A stretch of DNA of 43,769 nt from Gemmataceae bacterium (GTDB lineage Bacteria; Planctomycetota; Planctomycetia; Gemmatales; Gemmataceae). Where the stretch lies: positions 1 to 43,769 of the forward strand of contig JAHBXO010000044.1 in assembly GCA_019636445.1 (NCBI GenBank), written 5' to 3'. The notes under the pieces are model-generated. The model ran no database searches. It was not told where the DNA came from and saw nothing but the letters and a program-made list of their open reading frames with translations. The position numbers and the translations under genes are program-made. Each line of letters begins with the position of its first letter. The first letter of the stretch is position 1. Below are positions 24,402 to 33,481 of this stretch, piece by piece.

Positions 24402-24674
24402 TCACTCCGGTTCTCTCGCTGGATTCCATGGTTCGCCAAAAAAAAGCAGCGTCAGCGCTATATCGCGCAAAATCAGGAAGTGCTTTCCTCGCTTGCGGAC
24501 GGCTCCATTGAGTCGGCCCTGCGAAATCCAGTAGTAGATCGTCCTCCGACTCCGCCCGAGCAACTGTGCCAGTTGCTCGGGTGAGATGACCGGCGGATAC
24601 TTGCGGTCCTCTCCGGCGAGGTGCGCGAATCCGATCGGGGCGGGTTCGATCTTGGGCGTGGAGTCTGCAGCCAT
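24402..24674 (-). CDS. Small helix-turn-helix DNA-binding protein (HTH_17/excisionase type)
   Basis: 90 residues. The block VISPEQLAQLLGRSRRTIYYW, then ISQGRLNGAVRKRGKHFLILRDIALTLLF, is a MerR/excisionase-like winged HTH of about 50 residues (30-80). A GAGG lies 11 nt before the ATG. It is the first gene of the minus-strand element operon, upstream of the primase gene, and faces a divergent short ORF across an imperfect palindrome. A role as element repressor or copy-control regulator is inferred from that position; a second directionality factor is an alternative. Confidence 0.78.
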   Translation of the reverse strand: MAADSTPKIEPAPIGFAHLAGEDRKYPPVISPEQLAQLLGRSRRTIYYWISQGRLNGAVRKRGKHFLILRDIALTLLFFGEPWNPAREPE

Positions 24675-24738
24675 CGAACAAGTGACCTCGTTGAATCGAA
24701 CATGGCCGGATTGGACCAGTTATTTGCAGTTGGCTCTA

Positions 24739-24764
24739 GTGCATGGATTTCGAAAATTATGCAC
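24739..24764. promoter_or_regulatory. Imperfect 26-bp palindrome, candidate operator of the element
   Basis: GTGCAT (24739-24744) and ATGCAC (24759-24764) are inverted around TTCGAA; the two 13-nt halves match at 10 of 13 positions. It lies 65 nt upstream of the minus-strand HTH start and 28 nt upstream of the plus-strand ORF at 24792, in an AT-rich stretch, as expected for a repressor site in a divergent promoter. Confidence 0.5.
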
Positions 24765-24791
24765 GGATTGTTCGAGTCCGAGATTGGATGA

Positions 24792-25079
24792 ATGCTGCCG
24801 GAATTGAATTCGCGATTGGAGCGTGTTTTGTCGAATAAGTTCGACCGGCGACGAGCACACCATCGAGAACATGCCGCCTGCATACAGTTGCTACCTGACG
24901 CGTTTGCACGTGTGCCTAACGGGGTGATCGAGGCGGGGGACGTCGCTCCAGTTGCCGACGCACTGCGCGATTTGGTTTACAACCGGCAGAGAGCGGCGTC
25001 GTTCAGGCAGCGTGCAGTCGTGATGCAAAATAACTCCACCCCAAGGGCGGGGCGCGATCAAGCGGCGGTGGCGTATTGA
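24792..25079 (+). CDS. Short hypothetical protein, divergent from the element operon
   Basis: 95 residues beginning LPELNSRLERVLSNKFDRRRAHHREHAA. It is basic, helical, and has no recognisable domain. Codons look plausible, but there is no strong ribosome site. Support is its divergent position across the candidate operator. It may equally be a chance open frame. Confidence 0.3.
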   Translation: MLPELNSRLERVLSNKFDRRRAHHREHAACIQLLPDAFARVPNGVIEAGDVAPVADALRDLVYNRQRAASFRQRAVVMQNNSTPRAGRDQAAVAY

Positions 25080-25203
25080 TTGTCACGAGACGTCGGTGCA
25101 CTCATGTCCAAGCACGCAACCGGAATGTATGCACGACCGAGTTGTGTGATTCACAAAGATTCAGTCGCGGCTTTTGAGGTGATCTTCGATAATTCTTTCA
25201 GGT

Positions 25204-26253
25204 TCAGTCGTTGCCAATTTCGCGAAGTTGTTTGATCTTGTTTCTCTTGCCCTGCCAGCAAAGCTTGATCCACGAGCGAAGCCTGCGGACCGAGGCGGTT
25301 GAAGTTAGCTCTAGCACATCCATGGCCACCTCTTCGCTCCAACTGACGTAGCCGGGAGGCCGTTTCGTTTCAAAGCGGCTGTCCAGCGATCGATCAAAGT
25401 GGATCAGCCGAAACATCTGGGCATACTGCGCATAATGCGCGACTCCCGCGAAGCCGCGAGGCAAACCGAGTCTCTCGGCGGCCTGCTGCTGGCATCGCCT
25501 GATCTTTCTTAACATCTGGTCATCAGTCTGAAATGGATAATGGATTGGCAGAAAGATGTGGATTCCACTTGTAGGATTCGACGCTGGATTGTGGGCTAAA
25601 AAATTTGGAATGAGCGGGCCTTGCGGGACTGGCAAATCCCAAGTAGCCATTCCCGTCAGCCCCCAGCGGCCCAGGAATGATTTGATCTTTTTTTCATATT
25701 TGCTTCTAGATTTAGACTTCTTGGCCAACAAGTTGGAGCCATAATTTCCATCGAATTGAACTCCCAAATAGATATTCTTTCCAAAGATCCGCTCAGCTTC
25801 GGTTTTCAATGCATCGCGTTCCAAGCAGAATTGCGGCTCGGTCAGTAGACGCCCCGCGACGCCGCATAACCTGTTGATGCCTTCTTCCGCTTCATTATCC
25901 GCACGCTTAGAGTCTAGTATTTCAGACTGGGACCATTTTAAGTTGAGATTTTTAATATCGTCTTCTGTTAAGTCAAATCTCTTGTAGGTCAGCAAGTGGT
26001 TAACAATAAAATGGTCGCCTGTCACGCCAATAATATTGTGACGCTTGCAGAAACACGTAAAAGCGACTTCGGCATCCAAGATTTTATTCGTGAAGAACTT
26101 CTTACTAAGAATATGAGAGGTCGCCGATTCTGGCAACGCGTATTTAACTTGAGCCTCTGGCCATTGCTTGATCCATTCTGCATGGTCTATCTTGAATTTC
26201 AGCCATTCTTGGCCAACACTCAAGAATCCATTGCCTACTAATGAATTAACCAT
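25204..26253 (-). CDS. Unrecognised AT-richer gene in the mobile element, possible cargo
   Basis: 349 residues. The gene is visibly lower in GC than its neighbours (many AAA, AAT, ATT, TTT codons), a sign of transfer. No family is recognised. Visible features: a Lys-rich stretch (KKSKSRSKYEKKIKSFLGRWGLT), the segment TWDLPVPQGPLIPNFL, GIHIFLPIHYPF, CQQQAAERLGLPRG and a helical, basic C-terminus (RSWIKLCWQGKRNKIKQL). There is no signal peptide or membrane helix, so it is cytoplasmic. In phage-satellite-like elements, the gene at this place is often defence or interference cargo, but nothing in the sequence proves this. The start has no clear ribosome site. Confidence 0.7.
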   Translation of the reverse strand: MVNSLVGNGFLSVGQEWLKFKIDHAEWIKQWPEAQVKYALPESATSHILSKKFFTNKILDAEVAFTCFCKRHNIIGVTGDHFIVNHLLTYKRFDLTEDDIKNLNLKWSQSEILDSKRADNEAEEGINRLCGVAGRLLTEPQFCLERDALKTEAERIFGKNIYLGVQFDGNYGSNLLAKKSKSRSKYEKKIKSFLGRWGLTGMATWDLPVPQGPLIPNFLAHNPASNPTSGIHIFLPIHYPFQTDDQMLRKIRRCQQQAAERLGLPRGFAGVAHYAQYAQMFRLIHFDRSLDSRFETKRPPGYVSWSEEVAMDVLELTSTASVRRLRSWIKLCWQGKRNKIKQLREIGND

Positions 26254-26644
26254 TGTTTCACCGGGGCCGGCCCTCTATGCGGATTGTGTGAGCATTGAAC
26301 GATTTCGCCCTCTTGCACCCTGTTTTATCAAGATCGAATTCGCCCCAAATGGGAGCGTGCGAAAAGTGGAATATAGTCGGATTCTTCACGGTGTACGGTC
26401 GGCACTTTCGTAGGTCCCCCACCCCCCGCGCCAGTAGGGTCGCCGTGTAGACAATCGTACTCAGCAGTTGACCACCGTCCACGTTGGCACCAAGTCGGTT
26501 CCGCCAAATGACGGGGATTCGATATCCCATGCTGGAGGTCAATCGGCTAATCTCGATCTTATCAATGACAAATTCAATACCTTGTGTTGCGAACCATTCT
26601 GGAACAGTCGCCGCGCGGCAACTCCGGCGCTGAGAGGGTACTCG
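26254..26644. other. Intergenic region between unknown gene and IS
   Basis: About 390 nt. One minus-strand frame (26258-26542) reads VIWRNRLGANVDGGQLLSTI and has coding-like codon use, but it has no ribosome site and no recognised product, so it may be a gene remnant. The probable right end of the integrated element lies in or near this region, but no copy of the tRNA-Arg 3' end is visible. Confidence 0.4.
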
Positions 26645-26663
26645 GCTGAATGCCGTTGCGTGA
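26645..26663 (+). repeat. IS left terminal inverted repeat
   Basis: 19 nt identical to the reverse complement of 28028-28046. Confidence 0.88.
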
Positions 26664-26764
26664 AACCTTAAACCGTTGACCCGTCAGGGAGTTGAGCTGG
26701 CAAAAAGTGGCGACGTCCGGCCAGAGTGGGGGTTCTCACACCATCCACTCGACAGAACGTCGCC

Positions 26765-28024
26765 ATGACCAGTTTCGCCAAGGCCATCGCCCAAATCAAG
26801 GGCAACCTCGAACAGATCCTCCCCGACGACCTCGTCAACCGCATCGCCCAACTCCACGGCCTCGCCACCCGCGCGTGCACCCTCACCCCCGCCGTCACCG
26901 TGCGACTCGCGGTCCGACGCTGTCTCGAAGGCGGCTCCGCCGTCCGCCACCTGCGGCACCTCGGCGGACTCGACTTCCACCGCTCCTCCTACGGCCGGGC
27001 CGTGCAGCGGTTGCCGGAGACGTTCTTCACCCTGCTCGCCGGCGTCGTCGCCCGCAAGCTCCGCCGCGACCGCCCCGCCCCGCTCTGGCACGGCCACCGC
27101 GTCCGGCTGCTCGACGGCAGCGGCGTCTCGATGCCCGACACGCCCGAACTCCAGGCCGAATTCGGCCAGCCCGGCAACCAGAAGCCCGGCTGCGGCTTCC
27201 CCGTGGCGCACCTGCTGGCCCTCTTCGACCACCAGACCGGCTACCTCGTCGAGACGCACCTCGCCCCGCTCCGCACCCACGACCTCGCCCCCACGCCGAC
27301 GATGCACGACGCCATGCAGGAGGGCGATTTGCTCTTGGGAGACCGGGCGTTCGGCAGCTTCGCCCACCTGGCACTCCTGCGGGAGCGCGGCTTGCACGGG
27401 CTGTTCCGACTGCACCAGCGACGGCCGCACGGACTCGCCCGCGACCGCCGCTTGACCTACCGGAAGCCGCCGAAAAATCCGTCGTGGATGACGGACGCGG
27501 CGTACGCCGAACTGCCGGCGACGATCACCGTGCGCGAGGTGCGGGTGACGGTGAGGGTCCCCGGCTGTCGCGTGCGGAAGTTGTGGCTGGTCACAACGCT
27601 GTTGGACCGCGAGAAATACCCGGCCCGCGACTTGGCGAAGCTGTACGCGCAGCGTTGGGCGGCGGAGACGAACCTGCGGCACCTGAAGGCGACGCTGAAC
27701 ATGGATGTGTTGCGGAGCCGGACCGTGGATGGCGTGCGGAAGGAGGTGCAGGCGTTCGTGCTGGCGTACAATCTGGTGCGGTCGGTGATGGCGACGGCGG
27801 GCGGGCAGCAGGGGGTGCCGGCGGAGCGGATCAGTTTCGTGGATGCGTTGCGGTGGCTGCGGCGGGCGAAGGCCGACGAGCCGGTGCCGGTGTTGTTGGT
27901 GCACCCGGCGCGTCCCGGCCGGTTCGAGCCGCGGGCGGTCAAACGCCGACCGAAGGAGTTCGACCGATTGACAGGCCCGCGGAAGGAATTGAAGGACCGA
28001 TTGCTGAAAAACCAAGGGAAATGA
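26765..28024 (+). CDS. IS4-family DDE transposase
   Basis: 419 residues. The catalytic triad is Asp117 (RLLDGSGVSMPDT), Asp193 (LLGDRAFGSF) and Glu301, the latter in the YREK signature Y294-x2-R297-x3-E301-x6-K308 (LYAQRWAAETNLRHLK), diagnostic of IS4-related transposases. The N-terminal ~90 residues carry the DNA-binding part. The length is usual and all catalytic residues are intact, so the element should be active. The gene starts about 100 nt inside the left end and stops 4 nt before the right inverted repeat. No frameshift is seen. Confidence 0.93.
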   Translation: MTSFAKAIAQIKGNLEQILPDDLVNRIAQLHGLATRACTLTPAVTVRLAVRRCLEGGSAVRHLRHLGGLDFHRSSYGRAVQRLPETFFTLLAGVVARKLRRDRPAPLWHGHRVRLLDGSGVSMPDTPELQAEFGQPGNQKPGCGFPVAHLLALFDHQTGYLVETHLAPLRTHDLAPTPTMHDAMQEGDLLLGDRAFGSFAHLALLRERGLHGLFRLHQRRPHGLARDRRLTYRKPPKNPSWMTDAAYAELPATITVREVRVTVRVPGCRVRKLWLVTTLLDREKYPARDLAKLYAQRWAAETNLRHLKATLNMDVLRSRTVDGVRKEVQAFVLAYNLVRSVMATAGGQQGVPAERISFVDALRWLRRAKADEPVPVLLVHPARPGRFEPRAVKRRPKEFDRLTGPRKELKDRLLKNQGK

Positions 28025-28027
28025 CAC

Positions 28028-28046
28028 TCACGCAACGGCATTCAGC
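28028..28046 (-). repeat. IS right terminal inverted repeat
   Basis: 19 nt, the exact reverse complement of the left end. Confidence 0.88.
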
Positions 28047-28183
28047 TATAGCTCAATCGGTAAAAAGGGTTTCCAAGGCATGACGAATGGGGGCAGGTCA
28101 GATCATGCGAATCGCCCATTTCAATCGCTAGGCGGGGGTGGGGGGCTTGCCGATGATGAACTCGTGACAAACAATATTAAGTT

Positions 28184-28657
28184 GTGATAAGACTAGCCCG
28201 CTACTTCAGAAAGCCGATGACATCCCTGCTTACCGTCTGGATGACGGTGATCGGACTCGGCGTGTCAGTGACGCATGCCCATGCGACCGGAGGGGCTCGT
28301 CATGTTCATGGCAGCGGTTGGAACCTCAGTTTCTGCCCCGTTGTGCCCCTCTCGGTAACGAATGGCACCGACGAGGCGCACCGCCATTTGTACTTGCTCG
28401 GAATCGAGTTCCCGAACGAATCGACACCGGACACGGTCCCCGCCAACGTCAGTGCAACCGAGCCGGCCATCGCGCAATCGTGCGATTCGCTCTTCTTGGA
28501 AGACTTGAGCCAATCGGCAATTGACTCTCCGGTCTTTGGTTATGCCCTCAACTGTTGTCCGAATTGCCTGATCCAAGACTTCGCGCCTCGACTCGACCCG
28601 TCCGTCACTCTTTCGACCTTTGCCCGTCGCGCTCTGGCCGGCGTTCTGCGCTCGTAA
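28184..28657 (+). CDS. Small exported protein upstream of heavy-metal efflux genes
   Basis: 157 residues from a GTG, chosen because RLARYFRKP gives a positively charged signal-peptide start; the ATG 33 nt later would lack it. The hydrophobic core is TVWMTVIGLGVSV, with a cleavage site near AHA. The mature protein has His clusters (THAHATGGARHVHG, AHRH) and Cys residues (CPVV, CDSLF, CCPNC) that could bind metal. It sits 113 nt before the CusB-like gene and on the same strand, so a periplasmic metal-binding accessory protein of the efflux system is inferred. No named family recognised. Confidence 0.65.
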   Translation: MIRLARYFRKPMTSLLTVWMTVIGLGVSVTHAHATGGARHVHGSGWNLSFCPVVPLSVTNGTDEAHRHLYLLGIEFPNESTPDTVPANVSATEPAIAQSCDSLFLEDLSQSAIDSPVFGYALNCCPNCLIQDFAPRLDPSVTLSTFARRALAGVLRS

Positions 28658-28769
28658 CCCCCACAGTACACACATCCCTTGCTCGCGGCCCGCTTAATGG
28701 GGCCTGTGACCCCCGGCAGTCTACTCGTTCTCAATTCATTCAGATTCACCATGATCCCGAGGTGATTTC

Positions 28770-30311
28770 ATGTCCGTTTCCGTTGCGAACCAGTCGGTCA
28801 TGCCGACCGTTAGTCTGCCGTCGACCCCGCTACCTTCGCATCAACCATCCCGTGCCGGACGGGTGCTGGTCGGCATAGCCCTCGTGGCTGCTGGAGCCAT
28901 CGCCGGAGTTATCAGCACCCGCCTATTCCTCGCATCGCATTCGGCGACGGAGATGCCGAGCTCCGTGTCCGTGGAGAAGGAACCGGATAGGGACGAAGGG
29001 CTGGTCAGACTCGACGAGGCCCGACAGTCGGCAGCCGGGATCGGGACCGTCGCCATCACACCTGAACCTCTTCTAGCCAAGACCTGGCGGACCGGCCGGG
29101 TGGCCCTGCACGATGATCGTCTCGCCCACGTCTGTCCGCCGGCCGAAGGCGTAGTGCGGGAGGTTTCAGCCCGCCTCGGCCAGTCGGTCGCCGCTGGCGA
29201 CGTGCTCGCGGTCATCGACAGCCGGGAACTCGGGCAGGCGAAGCTGGACGCCTACAAAGCCCGAATGGCCCTGACCGCCGAACGAGAGGTGGCCGCCCGA
29301 ACCAAAACGACGATGGCCAACGCCGACGAGTTGCTCAAACTCCTGGTCGCCGAAACCCCGCTCGCTGAAATCGAGAAACGCATGACCGACAAGCCCATCG
29401 GCGACTGGCGACAGCAACTCCTCGGAGCATACACCCGGTGGAACCAGTTGAAGGTCCAGGCTTCCTCTCAGAAAGCGGCGGGCGGGGCGGTGGCCGAGTC
29501 CATCCTCCGCAAGTCAGAAGCGGATGCGGAGGCGGCCGGAGCAACGTACACGGCGCTCGTAGAGGAATTACGATTCCAAGTGAAAAACCAGGTTCGGCAG
29601 GCGGACTTGAAACTCAGGGACGCCGAGACCACGCTCGACATCGCCCACGCCAAGTTGCTTCTCTTCGGGTTGTCCGCCGCGGCTCTCGAGAAACTCGACC
29701 CGATCGCCGAGGGGGCGACGACGTCCCAACTCTTTGTCAAGGCCCCGTTCGCCGGGACGGTCGTGGAGAAGCACGCCGTCCGGTCCGAACGGGTCGGCCC
29801 GCAAACCCAGTTGTTCGTGATCGCGGACCTGTCCCGGGTGTGGGTCCAAGCCGACGTGTTCGAGGCCGACCTGCCTCTCGCCCGTAGCCTGAAGGAGCAG
29901 AGTGTCGTGTTTCGTTCCGCCGTCGCCGGGGTGCCCGAACGGGTAGCCAAGGTGGTGTACGCCGGCGACCTGATCGACAAGTCGTCGCGGTCCCTCACGC
30001 TCACGGCCGAGGCGGACAACACCGACCGGCAACTCAAGCCGGGCCTGTTCGTCGAAGTCGGATTCGACACGGGAGATCGAACGGCGGTCCTCCAAGTCCC
30101 GGTGGCCGCGGTCCTACGGCACGAGAACAAGCCATTCGTGTTCGTCCAAACGGGCGAAGACTTGTTCCGCCGGGCTGACGTCGCCCTCGGCCGCTCGGCC
30201 GGGGACAAGGTGGAGGTGACCGCCGGCCTGAAGGCGGGCGATCGGGTTGTTGTCCGCGGCGGCTTCGTGCTCAAATCCGAGCTGCTCAAAGACCAGATGG
30301 CGGGGGAGTGA
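28770..30311 (+). CDS. CusB/CzcB-type RND periplasmic adaptor (membrane fusion protein)
   Basis: 513 residues with AGGTGATTT before the ATG. One transmembrane segment (about residues 34-52). The half-motifs AEGVVREVSARLGQSVAAGDVLAVIDSRELGQ and FVKAPFAGTVVEKHAVRSERVG are the two parts of the split lipoyl domain; between them is a long coiled-coil hairpin (about 145-320). Then come the beta-barrel (VQADVFEADLPLA) and the membrane-proximal domain (LKAGDRVVVRGGFVLKSEL). It would link the CusA-type pump to an outer-membrane channel and pass metal such as Cu(I), Ag(I), Zn, Co or Cd. No C-terminal or N-terminal metal-binding YHS domain is visible. The pump gene follows 7 nt later. Confidence 0.9.
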   Translation: MSVSVANQSVMPTVSLPSTPLPSHQPSRAGRVLVGIALVAAGAIAGVISTRLFLASHSATEMPSSVSVEKEPDRDEGLVRLDEARQSAAGIGTVAITPEPLLAKTWRTGRVALHDDRLAHVCPPAEGVVREVSARLGQSVAAGDVLAVIDSRELGQAKLDAYKARMALTAEREVAARTKTTMANADELLKLLVAETPLAEIEKRMTDKPIGDWRQQLLGAYTRWNQLKVQASSQKAAGGAVAESILRKSEADAEAAGATYTALVEELRFQVKNQVRQADLKLRDAETTLDIAHAKLLLFGLSAAALEKLDPIAEGATTSQLFVKAPFAGTVVEKHAVRSERVGPQTQLFVIADLSRVWVQADVFEADLPLARSLKEQSVVFRSAVAGVPERVAKVVYAGDLIDKSSRSLTLTAEADNTDRQLKPGLFVEVGFDTGDRTAVLQVPVAAVLRHENKPFVFVQTGEDLFRRADVALGRSAGDKVEVTAGLKAGDRVVVRGGFVLKSELLKDQMAGE

Positions 30312-30318
30312 TCACACC

Positions 30319-33300
30319 ATGATCGTAATTATCGACTTCGCTCTGAAAAACCGTTTCTTGGTGTTCCTGGGCACGCTCCTGTTGCTCGCGGCCGGGGTGT
30401 ACGCCGCCAGTCGGCTGCCGGTGGACGCCGTGCCGGACGTGACGAACGTCCAAGTCCAGGTGATGACGACCGCCCCGGCGCTCGGCCCGCTGGAGGTCGA
30501 GCAAGCCGTGACCATCCCGGTCGAGGCGTCGATGAGCGGAATGCCACGAGTGGAGGAAATCCGCTCCGTATCGCAGTTCGGGCTGTCGGTCGTCACCGTC
30601 GTGTTCGAGGAGGGGACGGACATCTTCTGGGCGCGGCAACAGGTGAACGAGCGGTTGCAAGAGGCCCGTGAGAAAATCCCCCCCCGGCGTGCCGTCGCCC
30701 CGGCCTGGGCCAATCGCCACCGGTCTGGGCGAGATCTACCAATTCGAGGTGCGCAACAAAGCCGGGTACTCGCTACCACTCATGAAACTCCGCGAGGTGT
30801 TGGACTGGCAGATCGCCCCACAATTGCGTGGGGTGCCCGGGGTGATCGAGGTGAATACCAACGGTGGCGAACTGCGAGCGTTCGAGGTAAGGCCGGACCC
30901 GGACAAGCTGCGAGAGTTCAACATACCGCTCGCGAAACTGTTCGATGCCCTCCAACAGAACAACGCGAACGAGGGGGGCGGCTATCTGCTTCTGAAATCC
31001 CAGGAGCAGCGGATCGTCCGCGGCGAAGGCCTCCTCCGAACGCTCGACGACATTCGAAATGTCGTTCTGGACACTCGCGGGGACGGCACTCCGATTTACG
31101 TTCGACAGGTCGCCGACGTCCAATTTGCGTCCGTACTCCGACAAGGCGCCGTGACGCGGGACGGTCGCGGAGAAGGGGTTGTCGGGATCGTCATGTTGCT
31201 GGCCGGCGAGAACTCGCGGGAAGTGGTACGGGCGAGCAAGGAGAAGATGGAGGAGATCAAGAAGACACTTCCCGAGGGGATAGAGATCGACGTGGTGTAC
31301 GATCGGACCGAGTTGGTTGAACGGACGGTAACAACGCTCGAACACAACCTCCTAGAAGGCGGCGTGTTGGTGGTCATCGTCCTGCTGGTCCTGCTCGGCA
31401 GTTTGCGGGCCGGGTTGGTCGTAGCCCTGTCCGTCCCGCTAGCGATGGCGGGCGCGTTCGTCGGCATGTGGTATGCACACCTCTCCGGCAATCTGATGAG
31501 CCTGGGCGCCATCGACTTCGGGTTGATCGTGGACGGAAGCGTGGTCTTGATCGAGAACGTCGTGCGACGGGTGGCCGAGCACAGGCACCATCACAAGGTG
31601 GCCAAGGCACCGCTCGAAGTCGTCCGGGACGCCTGCCGAGAAGTGGCACGCCCGGTCGTCTTCGGTGTCGGCATCATCCTGCTTGTCTATTTGCCCATCC
31701 TGACTCTGAAGGGCGTCGAAGGGAAGATGTTCAAGCCGATGGCCTTGACCGTCATCTTCGCCCTTCTCACTTCCCTCGCACTGGCCCTGATCCTGATGCC
31801 GGTGTTGGCGTCGGTGTTCCTGAGAAGCGTGTCCGAGACCGAGCCCTTCCTGGTACGGTGGGCGAAAGCCCTCTACCGGCCACTCCTTCAGCGCGCCGTC
31901 CACCACCCGGTGCCGGTCGTATTGGCCGCGGCCGTGTTGTTCGGACTCAGCTTCTGGACGGCGTCCGGGATGGGGGCCGTGTTCATTCCTAAACTCGACG
32001 AGGGATCGATCGCGATCCAGGCCACTCGGCTGCCGAGCGCGTCGCTGGAAACATCGGTCGCCATGACCACCCAGATTGAAAAGTGCCTGATGAAGTTGCC
32101 CGAAGTGGAAACCGTGGTCTGCAAGAGCGGACGGCCGGAGATCGCCAACGACCCGATGACGATCAACCTGACGGACGTGATCGTCACCCTGAAGCCGAAG
32201 GAGACGTGGCGGTTCGCCCGCAAGGAAGACCTGGTGAAGGCGATGGAAGAGGCCCTCGAGCGGGAGGTGCCGGGTCAAGCGTATGCGTTTTCCCAACCGA
32301 TCGAGTTGCGGGTCGCCGAGCTCGTGGCCGGGGTCAAGACGGACGTCGGCATCAGCGTGTACGGGGACGATTTGGAAACATTGCGGGCCACCGCCGAACA
32401 GGTTGCTGCGGTGGTCAACAAAGTGCCCGGGGCGGCGGACGTGGCGGTCGAACAGACCGGCGGGCTGCCGTACCTGCGGGTGATCCTCAACCGCGACGCC
32501 TTGGCCCGGTACGGCATCAATGCCCGAGCCGTGCTCGATGCGGTGGCAGTGATTGGCGGAAAGGAAGTCGGACAAGTGTTCGAGGGGCAACGGCGGTTCC
32601 CTCTCCAAGTTCGCTACCCGGAGGCCATCCGCGAAGACCTGGACAAGCTGAAGCGGGTGACGGTGGCCGACGCCCAGGGGCGACAAATTCCGTTGGAGCA
32701 ACTGGCCGAGTTGAGGTTCGAGGACGGTCCGGCCCAGATCAGCCGGGACAACGTCCGAAGACGGGCCGTGATCAGTTGCAACGTCCGGGGTCGAGATCTC
32801 GCCGGGTTCGTCGGCGAAGCACAACGGGCGGTGGACACGCAGGTGAAATTGCCGACAGGTTATACGGTCGCGTGGGGTGGCCAGTTCAAGAACCTGCAAG
32901 AGGCGTCCAAGCGGCTCGCGGTCGCGGTTCCAGTCGCCTTGTTGATGATCTTCGTTCTCCTGCACTCGACGTTCGGGTCGTCGAAACTGGCCGCCCTGAT
33001 CTTCCTGAACGTGCCGCTGGCCGCGTCGGGCGGTGTGTTTGCTCTCTGGCTGCGGGGAATGGACTTTTCCATCTCGGCCGGTGTCGGGTTCATCGCCTTG
33101 TTCGGTGTGGCCGTGCTGAACGGAGTAGTGCTTGTGACCTACATCGTCGAGTTGCGAAAGTCCGGCATCCCGGTCCAGGAATCGGCTTTCGAGGGGGCCA
33201 TGCTCCGCCTGCGGCCGGTGCTGATGACGGCACTCGTCGCGACCCTCGGGTTCATCCCAATGGCGTTTTCGAGCGGGTCCGGGGCGGAGGTGCAGAAACC

Positions 33301-33430
33301 GCTGGCGACCGTGGTGATCGGCGGGTTGGTGACTTCCACGTTGCTGACGCTGTTCGTCATCCCGGCCGTGTACCGTTGGTTCGACCCGACTCCGGTCAGA
33401 ACCGACGCGCTACCGGAGATCCCGTCGTGA
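30319..33430 (+). CDS. CusA/CzcA-type heavy-metal RND pump, frame broken by one extra C
   Basis: Reconstructed as 1036 residues, the usual length, if one base is removed from the C-run at 30678-30685. The first part (IDFALKNRFLVFLGTLLLL ... ARQQVNERLQEAREKIPP) and the second part (GLGEIYQFEVRNKAGYSLP to the end) align to one pump, but they are in different frames as printed. Typical HME-RND features: twelve transmembrane helices, the motif IDFGLIVDGSVVLIENVVRR in TM4, ARLPSASLETSVAMT and PTGYTVAWGGQFKNLQEA. It uses proton motive force to expel metal. Read as written, translation stops early, giving a truncated N-terminal product and a downstream frame that starts at 30668. No outer-membrane factor gene is adjacent. 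Confidence 0.9.
30678..30685 (+). repeat. C8 homopolymer at the pump frameshift
   Basis: Seven C would give ATC-CCC-CCC-GGC, the expected continuation KIPPG; eight are present. This is either a sequencing or assembly error at a homopolymer, or a genuine frameshift that could revert by slippage. Confidence 0.75.
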
Positions 33431-33481
33431 TTCTCCAATTGATCAAGCCGGCCCGGTTATTCGGCCGACATGAGGTGACCT

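Larger units (their letters stand above)
19605..26640. mobile_element. Integrated phage-satellite-like element at tRNA-Arg (right edge uncertain)
   Basis: The gene order from the tRNA is integrase, AlpA-like excisionase, palindrome, P4/D5-type primase-helicase, HTH protein, divergent small ORF, AT-richer unknown gene. The left edge lies inside the 3' half of tRNA-Arg. I could not find a second copy of the tRNA 3' end, so the right edge is taken as the region before the IS at 26645; it could extend further. No capsid, portal, terminase, relaxase or conjugation gene is visible, so it would need a helper for transfer. Confidence 0.6.
26645..28046 (+). mobile_element. IS4-type insertion sequence, apparently complete
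   Basis: A 1402-bp element bounded by perfect 19-bp inverted ends, GCTGAATGCCGTTGCGTGA at 26645-26663 and its complement at 28028-28046, enclosing one transposase gene. Neighbouring bases (…TACTCG on the left, TATAGCTC on the right) show no obvious target duplication, so later rearrangement or transposition without duplication is possible. Confidence 0.88.

Noticed and set aside
24286..24681. N-terminal extension of the primase frame to 1030 codons
   Set aside because: It overlaps the separate HTH gene in another frame and looks Arg-rich and non-coding; the primase zinc finger starts soon after the inner ATG.
26258..26542. 94-codon minus-strand frame before the IS
   Set aside because: Codon use is plausible but no ribosome site, no recognised domain and unclear borders; kept only as a remark in the gap entry.
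28048..28085. tRNA-like D-arm (TAGCTCAATCGGTA) after the IS
   Set aside because: No acceptor, anticodon or T-arm can be completed; only a short resemblance.
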